In this document: piece by piece, positions 32,607-41,645 of the stretch
How the letters are laid out: each line of letters begins with the position of its first letter
Numbering within the stretch: the stretch's first letter is position 1
NCBI GenBank assembly: GCA_910583615.1
Contig: CAJTXP010000016.1
Coordinates: forward strand, 1 to 64,000
DNA: 64,000 bases
Reading direction: 5' to 3'
DNA from: an uncultured Lachnospiraceae bacterium
Lineage (GTDB): Bacteria; Bacillota; Clostridia; Lachnospirales; Lachnospiraceae
Position numbers and translations under genes: made by a program
The notes under the pieces: model-generated
What the model was told of the DNA's origin: nothing
The model's database searches: none
What the model saw: only the letters and a program-made list of their open reading frames with translations

Positions 32607-33785
32607 TTACCTGCTTAATACCTCGATCGCCTTCTGAAGCTGATTATCTTCTTCCTCATTTTCATCTGCTTCCAGCACAATATCGGGCGTAATTCCCACT
32701 TCATGAATGTTGTTTCCTGAAGGCGTATAGTAACGCGACACGGTAATCTTTATCGCCGAACCGTCATTCAGCGGAAAAAGGCTCTGTACAATTCCCTTGC
32801 CGAAAGTCTGCGTCCCGATCAGCGTTCCGACTCCATAGTCCTTAATGGCGCCTGCGAAGATCTCTGAAGCGCTGGCGCTGTTTCCATTCACGAGTACTGC
32901 CATATCTCCTGCGAAATAATTTTCTGCGTCTGAGCTTTCTTCCTGCCGGTTCCCGTATTTGTCTTCCGTATATACGATCAGCCCTTCCGGAAGCAGCCGG
33001 TCAAGAATCGTACAGGTTACGTCCACCAGTCCTCCGCCGTTATCTCTCAGATCGATAATCAGCTTCTTCATTCCCTCTGATTCGAGAGCATCCAGCGCTT
33101 CCATAAACTGTTCATCCGTCACATCGTCAAACTCCGTAATGGCAATATATCCGATCTGCTCATCGATCATACGGCTTTCCACAGTAGGAACCTGGATATT
33201 TTTCCTCACAATCGTCAGTTCCATGACTTCCGTTCCCCGAAGCGTGCTGATATGGACTTCCGTCCCTTCCTCGCCCTTGAGATCCGTCACGACCAGAGAC
33301 AGATCCTTTCCGGTAACTTCTTCGCCTTCCACCATATAAAGAATGTCTCCGGTCTCCATCCCTGCTTCTGCAGCCGGGGATCCTTCAAAAGCCCGTACGA
33401 CAGAGATAATGCCGGTGGAATAATCCTGCGTCAGCATGGCGCCGATCCCGCTGTAGCTTCCGTTTGAAGACTCCATAAAGCTGGCATACTCCTCCGGAGT
33501 ATAATATCCGGTGTAAATATCTCCCAGACCGGCCATCAGTCCCTTGTATATTCCGTTCTCTTTATTTTCCTCGTCATAATCAAACAGATAATACTGGTCA
33601 ATATACTGATTCAGCTCCTGAATCTTGGCATCGATCTGTTCCCTTTCTTTTGTCTCTTCCCTGCTCATATGGCCTGGCAGGAAATATGCTGCCGCACAGC
33701 CGGTAAGCGCAAATGTCATCATTGTCAGTACAACACCGGCAACAATCCCCTGTTTAAAGGAATGCTTCTCTTTGTTGTCCTCCAT
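32607..33785 (-). CDS. S41-family C-terminal processing protease (CtpA-like)
   Basis: 392 residues. N-terminal membrane anchor (about 13-33), PDZ domain (about 95-175; SYSGIGAMLTQDYSTGI start), and S41 protease core with the catalytic Ser in NGNSASASEIFAGA and Lys in TFGKGIVQ, plus RDNGGGLVDV for substrate binding. Extracytoplasmic. It lies downstream of an M23 hydrolase and ftsEX on the same strand; in several Gram-positives such proteases trim cell-wall hydrolases or their regulators, which is the likely role here. Confidence 0.94.
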   Translation of the reverse strand: MEDNKEKHSFKQGIVAGVVLTMMTFALTGCAAAYFLPGHMSREETKEREQIDAKIQELNQYIDQYYLFDYDEENKENGIYKGLMAGLGDIYTGYYTPEEYASFMESSNGSYSGIGAMLTQDYSTGIISVVRAFEGSPAAEAGMETGDILYMVEGEEVTGKDLSLVVTDLKGEEGTEVHISTLRGTEVMELTIVRKNIQVPTVESRMIDEQIGYIAITEFDDVTDEQFMEALDALESEGMKKLIIDLRDNGGGLVDVTCTILDRLLPEGLIVYTEDKYGNRQEESSDAENYFAGDMAVLVNGNSASASEIFAGAIKDYGVGTLIGTQTFGKGIVQSLFPLNDGSAIKITVSRYYTPSGNNIHEVGITPDIVLEADENEEEDNQLQKAIEVLSR

Positions 33786-33827
33786 TTGCCGTCACTCCTT
33801 TTTTCTTCTTTCCATTCTATGTAAAAG

Positions 33828-35054
33828 TCAGTTCACATAGTTCAACGGATTTACATAACCTCCATTTATGATCATACCAAAATGAAGATGAGGCCCCGTT
33901 GAAAACCCGGTAGAACCAACTGCTGCAATCTTCTGTCCCTGTGAAACCCTCTCTCCTTCTGACACGTACAGAGCCGATGCATGCATATATACCGTGCTTA
34001 CTCCTCCGCCATGGGATATCACCACATAATTGCCTGCAGAACCGCTGTATGCGGCTGTGGTTACACGCCCTGAAGCCGCTGCAACAACTGCAGAACCGGA
34101 AGAAGCTCCCACATCGATTCCCCTGTGATACACAGAAGCCCCCGGCAGAGGCGCTTCCCTGTCCCCAAAACCGCTGGTAATCCTGCGGCTTTGAGGACAC
34201 GGCCAGACAAAGCCGGAGGCGCCGCCGTCGCCGTCCTCTGCCGCCGCTCTTGCTGCCGCCGCTGCTGCAATCTGCCGCTCCACCTGCTCCAGCAGCTTCT
34301 CCTGCTCTGCAAGCTGTTTTTCATATTCACCCTGCTCGCCCGAGGCGAAAGCAATCTGGGACTGATACTCTGTGATCTCCTGTGTTTTGGCTCTGATCGC
34401 CCGATCCACCGCCGCTTTCTGCGATTCCAGTTCCTCAAGCAGCAGCTCCTGCTCCTCCTGCTCTCTTTCCAAAACAGCTTTACACTCTGCGATCATGTCC
34501 CGAAGCTCCTGAAGCTCCTCAAGCATCCGTCTGTCATAATCAGAGATCTGCTTTGCATAATCCACGCGGTTCAGAAGCTCTGCAATGCTTCCTGACTCCA
34601 GAAAAAGCATCAGAAAAGAGTCTTCTCCCCTCTCATACATATAGCAGATCCTTTTCTTCATCAGCTCATACCGGGCATCCACCTCTGCCTCCGCCTGTTT
34701 CAGTTCTTCTTCCTTCTGTGCAATCTCCTCTTTCTTTTCTTCTATCTTTCTTTCCAGTTCTGTGATCCTTGAAGCAATCTCATTTACCTGCTCATCCAGC
34801 TGACGGATATAACTCTGCAGACTGCTCCTTGTGGACTCAAGCTCTCTAATCTTCTGTTCCACAGAATTGATATCGGATTTCAGAGAACGTATCTCGTCCA
34901 GCGTATCTTCCCGCTGCTGTTCCAGTTCTTCCTCCTCCGATGACTTTGAAGGTTTCGCCAGCACAGCTCCTCCTCTTTGAACCTCTCCCGACATCAGAAA
35001 GCATAAAAGCAAAAAGGCCGTCAATCCCCTGAAAGCGCGTGACCTCATAACCAT
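33828..35054 (-). CDS. EnvC/PcsB-like M23 murein hydrolase with coiled coil
   Basis: 408 residues. Signal peptide (1-33), a long coiled coil (about 38-260, rich in E/Q/K/L heptads) and a C-terminal LytM/M23 domain with zinc ligands in HRGIDVGAS and the HLHFG motif, so it should be catalytically active. It directly follows ftsX (11 bases). FtsEX commonly activates a coiled-coil hydrolase (EnvC in E. coli, PcsB in streptococci), making this the likely partner that splits septal wall. Confidence 0.93.
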   Translation of the reverse strand: MVMRSRAFRGLTAFLLLCFLMSGEVQRGGAVLAKPSKSSEEEELEQQREDTLDEIRSLKSDINSVEQKIRELESTRSSLQSYIRQLDEQVNEIASRITELERKIEEKKEEIAQKEEELKQAEAEVDARYELMKKRICYMYERGEDSFLMLFLESGSIAELLNRVDYAKQISDYDRRMLEELQELRDMIAECKAVLEREQEEQELLLEELESQKAAVDRAIRAKTQEITEYQSQIAFASGEQGEYEKQLAEQEKLLEQVERQIAAAAAARAAAEDGDGGASGFVWPCPQSRRITSGFGDREAPLPGASVYHRGIDVGASSGSAVVAAASGRVTTAAYSGSAGNYVVISHGGGVSTVYMHASALYVSEGERVSQGQKIAAVGSTGFSTGPHLHFGMIINGGYVNPLNYVN

Positions 35055-35065
35055 TTCTACCTCTT

Positions 35066-35974
35066 CTATACTTTCAGATGGCGCTGCGCCGTAAACACAC
35101 TTCCGAAAAAACCGATTCCAATTCCCAGGGCCATGCCAATCGGCAGAAGAGTGCGGAACAGCTCATTTACCTGCAGAAATTTCAGCACTTCCGCGAGCAT
35201 GCCGAATTTCACCGCCACATAGAGAATCATCCGATTGTACAGATAGTACAGAACCCCCAGCGGAATCGCAGACCCGATAACGCCGATCACCGCTCCTTCA
35301 ATCAAAAACGGAGCTTTAATAAAGGAATTCTTGGCCCCGATCAGTCTCATGATCGCAATCTCTTCTTTCCTCACAGAAATGCCGATGGCAACCGTATTGC
35401 TGATCAAAAATACAGACACCGCCAGCAGAAGCCCGATAATCGCCACCGACACATAACTCACCAGGCGGTTAAAACCGGTAAGCATATCCGCCAGTACGTC
35501 GGAACGGTTGATCTTCCGGATGTGATCCATGGACTCAATATATTCCACCAGATCCTGCTGTACGGCAACGTCCGTCATATAGATCTCCAGATTCGCACTG
35601 TTTGCCAGCGGATTATCCTCCTTGAATCCTTCTGCAAGCTCCGGCGCATCTTTAAAATAGATCGTCTGGTAAAACTTCCATGCTTCATCCGCAGAAACAA
35701 TCACTACCTGACGGACCTCGCTGCGCGTGCTGATTTCTTCGGCTACTTCCTGAATCTCATGCTCTGAAGTCTCCTGGTCAAAGAACACCGTAATTGCAAC
35801 GCCTTCCTCCACCTCTTTCACAATATGCTGAAAATTCTCCACAATGCAGAAAAAGATTCCAAACATAAAAATACATGCAGCCATGGTTGCCATGGATGCA
35901 AGAGAAAACAGTTTATTCCTCCATATATTTTTAAAGCCCTGCTGCAGGCAGTATCCAATCGTGCTCAGTCTCAT
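35066..35974 (-). CDS. ftsX: Cell division protein FtsX
   Basis: 302 residues: TM1 (about 22-45), an extracytoplasmic domain of about 120 residues containing VAITVFFDQETSEHEIQEV, then three C-terminal helices with the FtsX-domain segment RKEEIAIMRLIGAKNSFIKA. It overlaps ftsE by 4 bases. It transmits ATPase state to the outside hydrolase. Confidence 0.96.
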   Translation of the reverse strand: MRLSTIGYCLQQGFKNIWRNKLFSLASMATMAACIFMFGIFFCIVENFQHIVKEVEEGVAITVFFDQETSEHEIQEVAEEISTRSEVRQVVIVSADEAWKFYQTIYFKDAPELAEGFKEDNPLANSANLEIYMTDVAVQQDLVEYIESMDHIRKINRSDVLADMLTGFNRLVSYVSVAIIGLLLAVSVFLISNTVAIGISVRKEEIAIMRLIGAKNSFIKAPFLIEGAVIGVIGSAIPLGVLYYLYNRMILYVAVKFGMLAEVLKFLQVNELFRTLLPIGMALGIGIGFFGSVFTAQRHLKV

Positions 35975-36651
35975 CCAATATACCCGCTTTCTCTCTCGTC
36001 TCCCACTATGATCCCCTTCTGCAGACGAATCACTCTCTTTTTCAAAGTATTCACAATATCCTGGTCATGCGTCACGACCAGTACCGTTGTCCCGCGGGCA
36101 TTGATCTCTTCCAAGAGCTTCATGATCTCCCGGGAAGTCTTCGGATCCAGATTTCCTGTCGGCTCATCCGCCAGCAGGATATCCGGGCTGTTCACCAGTG
36201 CGCGGGCCAGCGCCACCCTCTGCTGTTCGCCGCCGGAAAGCTGCCGCGGATAGGACTTGTACTTTTCAGCAAGTCCCACCAGCGACAGCATGGCCGGAAC
36301 ATTTTTTTTAATCTCCTTTGTCGGCGTCACAATCACACGCTGCGCAAACGCCACATTTTCATATACATTCCTGTCTTTCAAAAGGCGGAAATCCTGAAAC
36401 ACACATCCGATCTTTCTGCGGTATTTGGGAATCGCACGTTTTCTCATACGCGCAAGATTCACTCCGTTCACACGGATCCTTCCTTCTGTAGGCTCCAGCT
36501 CCTTCAAAAGCAGCTTAATCAACGTGGACTTTCCGGAACCGCTGTCCCCGACAATAAATACAAATTCTCCTCTTTTAATATTCAGACTTATTCCATTGAC
36601 AGCGCCTACGCCATTCGGATAAGATTTCACAACATTTTCCAGTACAATCAT
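35971..36651 (-). CDS. ftsE: Cell division ATP-binding protein FtsE
   Basis: 226 residues. Walker A GDSGSGKS (35-42), LSGGEQQRVALARAL signature, ILLADEPTGNLDPKTS Walker B. It pairs with FtsX; 4-base overlap. It follows the CdaR-like regulator gene by 23 bases. Confidence 0.96.
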   Translation of the reverse strand: MIVLENVVKSYPNGVGAVNGISLNIKRGEFVFIVGDSGSGKSTLIKLLLKELEPTEGRIRVNGVNLARMRKRAIPKYRRKIGCVFQDFRLLKDRNVYENVAFAQRVIVTPTKEIKKNVPAMLSLVGLAEKYKSYPRQLSGGEQQRVALARALVNSPDILLADEPTGNLDPKTSREIMKLLEEINARGTTVLVVTHDQDIVNTLKKRVIRLQKGIIVGDERESGYIG

Positions 36652-36674
36652 GGAAAACCTCCCATATGTTCTAC

Positions 36675-37763
36675 TTAATAATCCAGAGTCTCCATATACT
36701 TCATGTATTTTACCACCATCAGAGCAATCTTAAAAGTAATGGCATCTTCAAACACGCGAAGGTCCAGACCGGTAGACTTCTGAAGCTTGTCCAGCCGATA
36801 AACCAGCGTATTTCTGTGAATATACAGCTGTCTGGACGTCTCTGACACATTCAGACTGTTCTCAAAAAACTTGTTGATGGTCGTAAGCGTCTCTTCATCA
36901 AAATCATCCGGAGACCTTCCGTCAAATATTTCCCGGATAAACATCTTGCAGAGCGGAATCGGGAGCTGATAGATCAGGCGTCCGATTCCAAGCGTACTGT
37001 AGGCCACAATATCCTTATCGCTGAAAAAGATCCTGCCCACATCCAGCGCCATACGCGCCTCTTTATAAGAGCGGGATACTTCTTTGATCTCTCCAACGAT
37101 CGTTCCCAGAGCGATATGAGCCTCTTCTTTATCCAGCATGGAAATCGCTTCCTTCATTGCTTCTGCCGCAATGTGCATCTCGTCATAGCCTTCGTTTGGA
37201 GCAAGTTCCTTGACTACAATCACATTCTTTTCATCCACTGCCGTGACAAAATCTCTGGATTTAAGACCGCTGTGACCGCGTACCAGGTCCATTGCCGTAT
37301 TAATCTGATCCCGGCTGCTTTCTATAATAAATACTACCCGACGTACTTCTGTCGCTATATGCAGCTTTTTCGCACGGTTATAAATATCCACCAGAAGCAG
37401 GTTGTCCAGCAGAAGATTTTTAATAAAATTATCCTTGTCAAATCGCTCTTTATACGCCGTCAGAAGACTCGAAAGCTGAAAAGCCGCCAGCTTCCCTACC
37501 ATATATACATCATCACTTGCGCCTTTTGCCAGCAGGACATACTCCAGCTGGTTCTCATCAAAAACCTTAAAAAACTGATAGCCATGCACCACCTGACTGT
37601 CCGCCGGAGAGATAATGAACGCTGCCACCTCGCTGCTTAAGTCCCCCGGCTGCTTTTCCGTAGAGGCCAGCACCTGTCCCTCCATATCCAGCACGCAAAG
37701 GTCAACCCTGGTAATCTCTCTCAGTCCGTCGATCGTATTCTGAAGTATCTGGTTTGAAATCAT
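36675..37763 (-). CDS. CdaR/PucR-type transcriptional regulator
   Basis: 362 residues. An N-terminal sensory region (DLCVLDMEGQVLASTEKQPG, GAF/PAS-like), a middle domain, and a C-terminal PucR-type HTH: VSETSRQLYIHRNTLVYRLDK at about 315-335. Sugar-diacid regulators have this order. It lies upstream of ftsEX on the same strand with a 23-base gap, so it may be co-transcribed, but its targets are unknown. It has no receiver domain. Confidence 0.85.
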   Translation of the reverse strand: MISNQILQNTIDGLREITRVDLCVLDMEGQVLASTEKQPGDLSSEVAAFIISPADSQVVHGYQFFKVFDENQLEYVLLAKGASDDVYMVGKLAAFQLSSLLTAYKERFDKDNFIKNLLLDNLLLVDIYNRAKKLHIATEVRRVVFIIESSRDQINTAMDLVRGHSGLKSRDFVTAVDEKNVIVVKELAPNEGYDEMHIAAEAMKEAISMLDKEEAHIALGTIVGEIKEVSRSYKEARMALDVGRIFFSDKDIVAYSTLGIGRLIYQLPIPLCKMFIREIFDGRSPDDFDEETLTTINKFFENSLNVSETSRQLYIHRNTLVYRLDKLQKSTGLDLRVFEDAITFKIALMVVKYMKYMETLDY

Positions 37764-37970
37764 AAGCCCTCTCCTTTACAAAACAGCATTTGTGTAGAAT
37801 CCCCCTCAAATGTCACCAAAAAATACACACGATCTTTGCAAATCCTACGCCCCTACTTTATATAGTAATGCAAAATGCAGAAAAAAGAAAGAGTAATTTT
37901 GATTTTTTCATAAACCGGCCTGTTCTTTCATAGACTATAACCAAGAACTTTCCATAACAGGAGCTTCACC

Positions 37971-38408
37971 ATGAGCGCCAAAACAAAAATATGGGTATTC
38001 CATATGAAAGAACTGGTTTACACCGCTGTCTTTATCGGCCTGGGTATCGTCTTTCTGATACTTATGATCTTTATGTTCGCTTCCGACCGGAAGCAGGAAA
38101 CAGCTGCCGAGATACCTTCCAGATATACTGCAGGCGTCTATACCGCTTCCATGACTCTGGGAGGCAATCCGGTCGAGATTGCTGTTACGGTAGATGAGGA
38201 TTATATTTCGTCCATCCATTTCCGCCAGCTTGATGAAACAGTCTCTGCCATGTATCCACTCATGGAGCCTGCCCTCGATGCACTTTCCGAGCAGATCCTG
38301 GAATCACAGTCCCTGGAAAACCTCTCCTACTCTGAGGAAAGCCAGTATACTTCCCTGATGCTCATGAGTGCAATCCGCAATGCCCTGGAAAAAGCAGAAA
38401 ACCAGTAA
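37971..38408 (+). CDS. Membrane-anchored protein with FMN-binding-like domain
   Basis: 145 residues. One N-terminal membrane helix (VYTAVFIGLGIVFLILMIFMF) then a soluble outside domain starting YTAGVYTASMTLGGNPVEIA, which resembles the beginning of FMN_bind domains (RnfG type), ending in a helix TSLMLMSAIRNALEKA. The flavinylation motif (S/T-G-A-T) is not visible, so it may not bind FMN covalently. CAGGAG precedes the start. Isolated between divergent and convergent genes. Confidence 0.6.
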   Translation: MSAKTKIWVFHMKELVYTAVFIGLGIVFLILMIFMFASDRKQETAAEIPSRYTAGVYTASMTLGGNPVEIAVTVDEDYISSIHFRQLDETVSAMYPLMEPALDALSEQILESQSLENLSYSEESQYTSLMLMSAIRNALEKAENQ

Positions 38409-38409
38409 T

Positions 38410-38439
38410 GCCCTGCCGGTACTGGATGAACGGCAGGGC
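38410..38439. terminator. Hairpin between convergent genes
   Basis: GCCCTGCCG (38410-38418) pairs with CGGCAGGGC (38431-38439) around 12 bases, directly after the stop codon. No T run follows on the plus strand, so termination is uncertain. Confidence 0.5.
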
Positions 38440-38460
38440 TGTCCCTGCCCTCATCCGATT

Positions 38461-39573
38461 TTACGCTTCCTTTTGCCGTCGATATTCTCCCAGCAGAAGG
38501 TCCACCATGCGTCCATAGCTTCTGCTGCCTTCCTGCTGGGCATTCGCTCTCAAATATGTATCATTGATCTTATCTGATATTTCGGAAACGGGACCTTTAT
38601 ACTGCGCCCAATAGACCCGGTGATATGCATAATCCCGGTTTGCCTGCTCACAGAGCCGGCTTCTTACCGCCGCAAACCGTTCGTAATCTGCTTTATAAAG
38701 GGCATTGATACTGTGCGTGTAGGCAAGCAGCAGTCCGCTGTAGCGGATATTCACGTCCTCCGAACCGGAACACGCCAGATATGCAATATAATTCGCTTCG
38801 TCCTCTCTCATAAACCCTCTCAGATGTGACAGTTCATGGCAGAGCACCGCCGGCTGGTTATAGGCAGGAATATCCGGATTGTAGTGCGCTTCCATTGTAT
38901 AGGGTCCGAAAATCCCCTCCAGAAATTCCATCGAAAGTATCTTCCAGGTAAAAACCGGTTTTGCTTCCGGATACCATCCGGCAAGCGCCGGATACCGGCA
39001 GCCAAGAGCCTGCATGGCATCTCTGGTTTTCTCTGTCAGTCCCTCCGGAAGAGCGGTAAGCCCGTCTTCGCCAACCATGACAGACGACGCCGCCAGCTCA
39101 ATCTCCTCCGTCAGCCACAGACACAGTTCTTCCAGTTCCTCCACCGTGGAAGGCTCCGTCGGAAGTCCGGCCAGACTGGAAAACGGAGTCCTGTGATAAT
39201 TGATCCCACAGGTAACGGTAAAAGCAGAAAACCAGATAATCCCGGCTTTCATGAGCCTTCGAAATGTATCCACACTCCATCTTTTAACCGTAATATTTCT
39301 TTTCCATATGCGGATGATTCCGTATATGACATAAAATACCAGGCCGCAGGTCATAAGATAAATCAGAACCTCATCCAGTGCAAAGGGAAAGCAGTCGCTG
39401 ATGCCGCCGAGAAAACGCATCAGTCCGGGATATACGGACTTCGCATACCACTCTGCAAATCCAGACGTCTTTCTTGCCAGAATCTGCAGCAGAACCGCGG
39501 TCAAAAACAGGATACCCCAGAAATACCGGAAAAGCTTTCTTATTCTTCTGTTTTCTCTGTCCGTCCGAAACAT
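38461..39573 (-). CDS. DUF3810-family membrane metallopeptidase-like protein
   Basis: 370 residues. Two or three N-terminal membrane helices (LFRYFWGILFLTAVLLQIL; IYLMTCGLVFYVIYGII), then a soluble domain with the zinc motif CHELSHLRGFMREDEANYIA, i.e. HExxH with a downstream Glu in EDEAN. The family is conserved but uncharacterised; a membrane-bound peptidase is the natural guess. It overlaps the lspA end by 34 bases and closes a clpX-lspA operon. Confidence 0.85.
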   Translation of the reverse strand: MFRTDRENRRIRKLFRYFWGILFLTAVLLQILARKTSGFAEWYAKSVYPGLMRFLGGISDCFPFALDEVLIYLMTCGLVFYVIYGIIRIWKRNITVKRWSVDTFRRLMKAGIIWFSAFTVTCGINYHRTPFSSLAGLPTEPSTVEELEELCLWLTEEIELAASSVMVGEDGLTALPEGLTEKTRDAMQALGCRYPALAGWYPEAKPVFTWKILSMEFLEGIFGPYTMEAHYNPDIPAYNQPAVLCHELSHLRGFMREDEANYIAYLACSGSEDVNIRYSGLLLAYTHSINALYKADYERFAAVRSRLCEQANRDYAYHRVYWAQYKGPVSEISDKINDTYLRANAQQEGSRSYGRMVDLLLGEYRRQKEA

Positions 39574-40007
39574 ATCAGCAACGCTCCTGCCATGATGAAG
39601 AAGTCAGATAAATTGAAAACCAGACGGTTCAGCCTGGAAAAAGGCGTCCGAAAACTTACATAATCCACTACATAGCCTTTCCTGCACCGGTCATACAGGT
39701 TGGACAGGGCGCCTCCTGTCAGCAGCGCAAATCCCAGCTTCTGTATTTCATGTCCTTTTTTCGAAAGCAGAGCCAGGAAACTTCCTGCGCATCCCAGTGT
39801 CATAAACCCGCTGCCCCTGATAATCGCCCCGGTATGTCCTGCAAAATGTCCGCCTGCCATTCCATAATTACGCAGCCTCTTTATCTGAACTCTTCCACCC
39901 GGCAGCATATGCTCTTTTTCAAACTCCGGATTGTTATCGATCTCGTGTTTTACCGCCAGATCTGTCTGAAACAGCCCCAGCGCCAGCTGTATCCATATGA
40001 GTTTCAT
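39540..40007 (-). CDS. lspA: Signal peptidase II-like protein
   Basis: 155 residues from ATG 40007 (GGGGTAGGAAG upstream). Four membrane helices. The two catalytic aspartates fit SNLYDR (D106) and FNLSDFF (D135). The upstream conserved block reads RNYGMAGG instead of the usual N-x-GAAF-type box, so this is a divergent member and substrate range could differ. It cleaves lipoprotein signal peptides in the membrane. It starts 4 bases after the clpX-like gene. Confidence 0.85.
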   Translation of the reverse strand: MKLIWIQLALGLFQTDLAVKHEIDNNPEFEKEHMLPGGRVQIKRLRNYGMAGGHFAGHTGAIIRGSGFMTLGCAGSFLALLSKKGHEIQKLGFALLTGGALSNLYDRCRKGYVVDYVSFRTPFSRLNRLVFNLSDFFIMAGALLICFGRTEKTEE

Positions 40008-40011
40008 CTTC

Positions 40012-41439
40012 CTACCCCTGCATCTCAAGAGCCGGAACTCCCCGCATGGTAATCAGCGGTCCGCCTCTGTGTTCAATATAATCTTCTGTAATCATAACCT
40101 GCCCGATATTATCGTCTTTTGGAATCTCGTACATGATATCCAGCATAAATTCTTCTATAATCGCACGAAGCGCACGCGCCCCTGTATCCTTTTCCATTGC
40201 CTTTCTGGCAATGGCCCGCAGAGCGCCTTCCGTAAATTCCAGCTTTACTTCGTCCAGAGCCAGAAGCTTCTGATACTGTTTCAAAATGGCATTTTTCGGC
40301 TCTTTCAAAATCGTGACCATCATATCTTCGTCCAGCGCATCCAGCGTAAAGATAACGGGAAGGCGTCCGATGAATTCCGGAATCATGCCGAATTTCCGAA
40401 TGTCTTCCACAGTGACCCTGCGGAGCAGATTCTTCTCATCGTCATATTTATCTTTCAGATCTGCGCGGAAGCCAATGGACGACTGCTTATTCAGCCGTTC
40501 CTTAATCACATTCTCCAGATCCGGAAATGCGCCCCCGCAGATAAACAGGATGTTTTTCGTATTGATCGTTTCCAGAGGCACCATGGCATTTTTGCTGTTG
40601 GCTCCGACCGGGACTTCCACTTCCGCGCCTTCCAGCAGCTTCAGCATTCCCTGCTGCACGGACTCCCCGCTTACATCTCTTTGATGTGTATTTTTCTTCT
40701 TCGCAATCTTATCGATCTCATCAATAAATACGATTCCTCTTTCTGCCTTCTCCACATCATTATCTGCCGCTGCAAGAAGCTTGGACAGAACGCTTTCAAT
40801 GTCATCTCCGATATATCCGGCTTCCGTCAGAGAAGTTGCATCTGCGATTGCCAGCGGAACATCCAGAAGCCGGGCAAGCGTCTTTACCAGATAAGTCTTG
40901 CCGCTTCCGGTAGGCCCGATCATCAGCATATTGGACTTCTCTATCTCAATTCCGTCTGCAGCCGCCCCCGCCGCCACGCGTTTGTAATGATTATACACTG
41001 CCACAGAGATGACTTTTTTTGCCTTCTCCTGTCCGATCACATATTCATCCAGACTTTCCTTAATCTTATGAGGAGCCGGTATGGAACGGATGTCAAATAC
41101 TTTCTCCGCCTTTTCCTGTTTGTCCTGGGCTTTCTTTTTTACCTTTTGACGCCTTGGTATGAGATTCTGAAGGTCAGACAGATTGATCATACTGATATTC
41201 GGCATTTGGGAAAAATCCATCTTACTGTAATCCACATTGCCGTTACTCATCATGTCCATGGTCCTCTGCATGCACTCCGGACAGATGCAGATATCCTTTG
41301 TCAGATGAATCATCTTTCCGGTTTTGCTCTCCGGCCTGTGACATACAAAACACACATCTTCATAACCATTCTCTTCTGTTTTCTTCTCCTCCTGTTCTGC
41401 CTTCTCTGTTTCAAGATCTTTATTTTCATTATCCATCAT
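40012..41439 (-). CDS. clpX: ClpX-like AAA+ unfoldase, divergent
   Basis: 475 residues. An N-terminal acidic tail, then a zinc finger (CFVCHRPE...CICPEC, about 30-57) and a ClpX-type AAA+ module: Walker A GPTGSGKT, Walker B IVFIDEID, pore loop GYIGDD (GYVGED in standard ClpX), arginine-finger region IPEFIGRLP. The IGF tripeptide needed to dock ClpP is present in SSIGFRAD. There is no clpP here; the operon continues to lspA and DUF3810, so this may be a second ClpX dedicated to an envelope task. Confidence 0.85.
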   Translation of the reverse strand: MMDNENKDLETEKAEQEEKKTEENGYEDVCFVCHRPESKTGKMIHLTKDICICPECMQRTMDMMSNGNVDYSKMDFSQMPNISMINLSDLQNLIPRRQKVKKKAQDKQEKAEKVFDIRSIPAPHKIKESLDEYVIGQEKAKKVISVAVYNHYKRVAAGAAADGIEIEKSNMLMIGPTGSGKTYLVKTLARLLDVPLAIADATSLTEAGYIGDDIESVLSKLLAAADNDVEKAERGIVFIDEIDKIAKKKNTHQRDVSGESVQQGMLKLLEGAEVEVPVGANSKNAMVPLETINTKNILFICGGAFPDLENVIKERLNKQSSIGFRADLKDKYDDEKNLLRRVTVEDIRKFGMIPEFIGRLPVIFTLDALDEDMMVTILKEPKNAILKQYQKLLALDEVKLEFTEGALRAIARKAMEKDTGARALRAIIEEFMLDIMYEIPKDDNIGQVMITEDYIEHRGGPLITMRGVPALEMQG

Positions 41440-41476
41440 GATGAATCCCCTTTTCTCGACCGTATTGCTGATATAT

Positions 41477-41513
41477 AAGCTCGCTGATGCCCGCGCAGGT
41501 CATCAACTTCCGC
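41477..41513. repeat. Single copy of the window-start repeat
   Basis: Thirty-six of 37 bases match 60-96 at the window start (one C/T change), after which similarity stops. It lies 38 bases upstream of the clpX-like start codon, in its likely promoter or leader region. Confidence 0.85.
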
Positions 41514-41608
41514 AATTAAATATATAATACTACTGCAATCTCCGCAAGTAAAGTTTTTATAAACAGCGTATTCCGGGAATCCGTGTAAAAAGCTCCATAA
41601 AATGTCAC

Positions 41609-41632
41609 AGGGGGCGTTTCGCAACGCCCCCC
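41609..41632 (-). terminator. Hairpin after htrA
   Basis: GGGGCGTT (41611-41618) pairs with AACGCCCC (41623-41630) in a tight GC-rich stem with a four-base loop, 14 bases after the htrA stop. The tail is only weakly T-rich. Confidence 0.7.
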
Positions 41633-41645
41633 ACAAAACCGTTCT

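Noticed and set aside
39997..41478. 493-codon plus-strand frame
   Set aside because: Antisense of the clpX-like gene, which has all AAA+ motifs.
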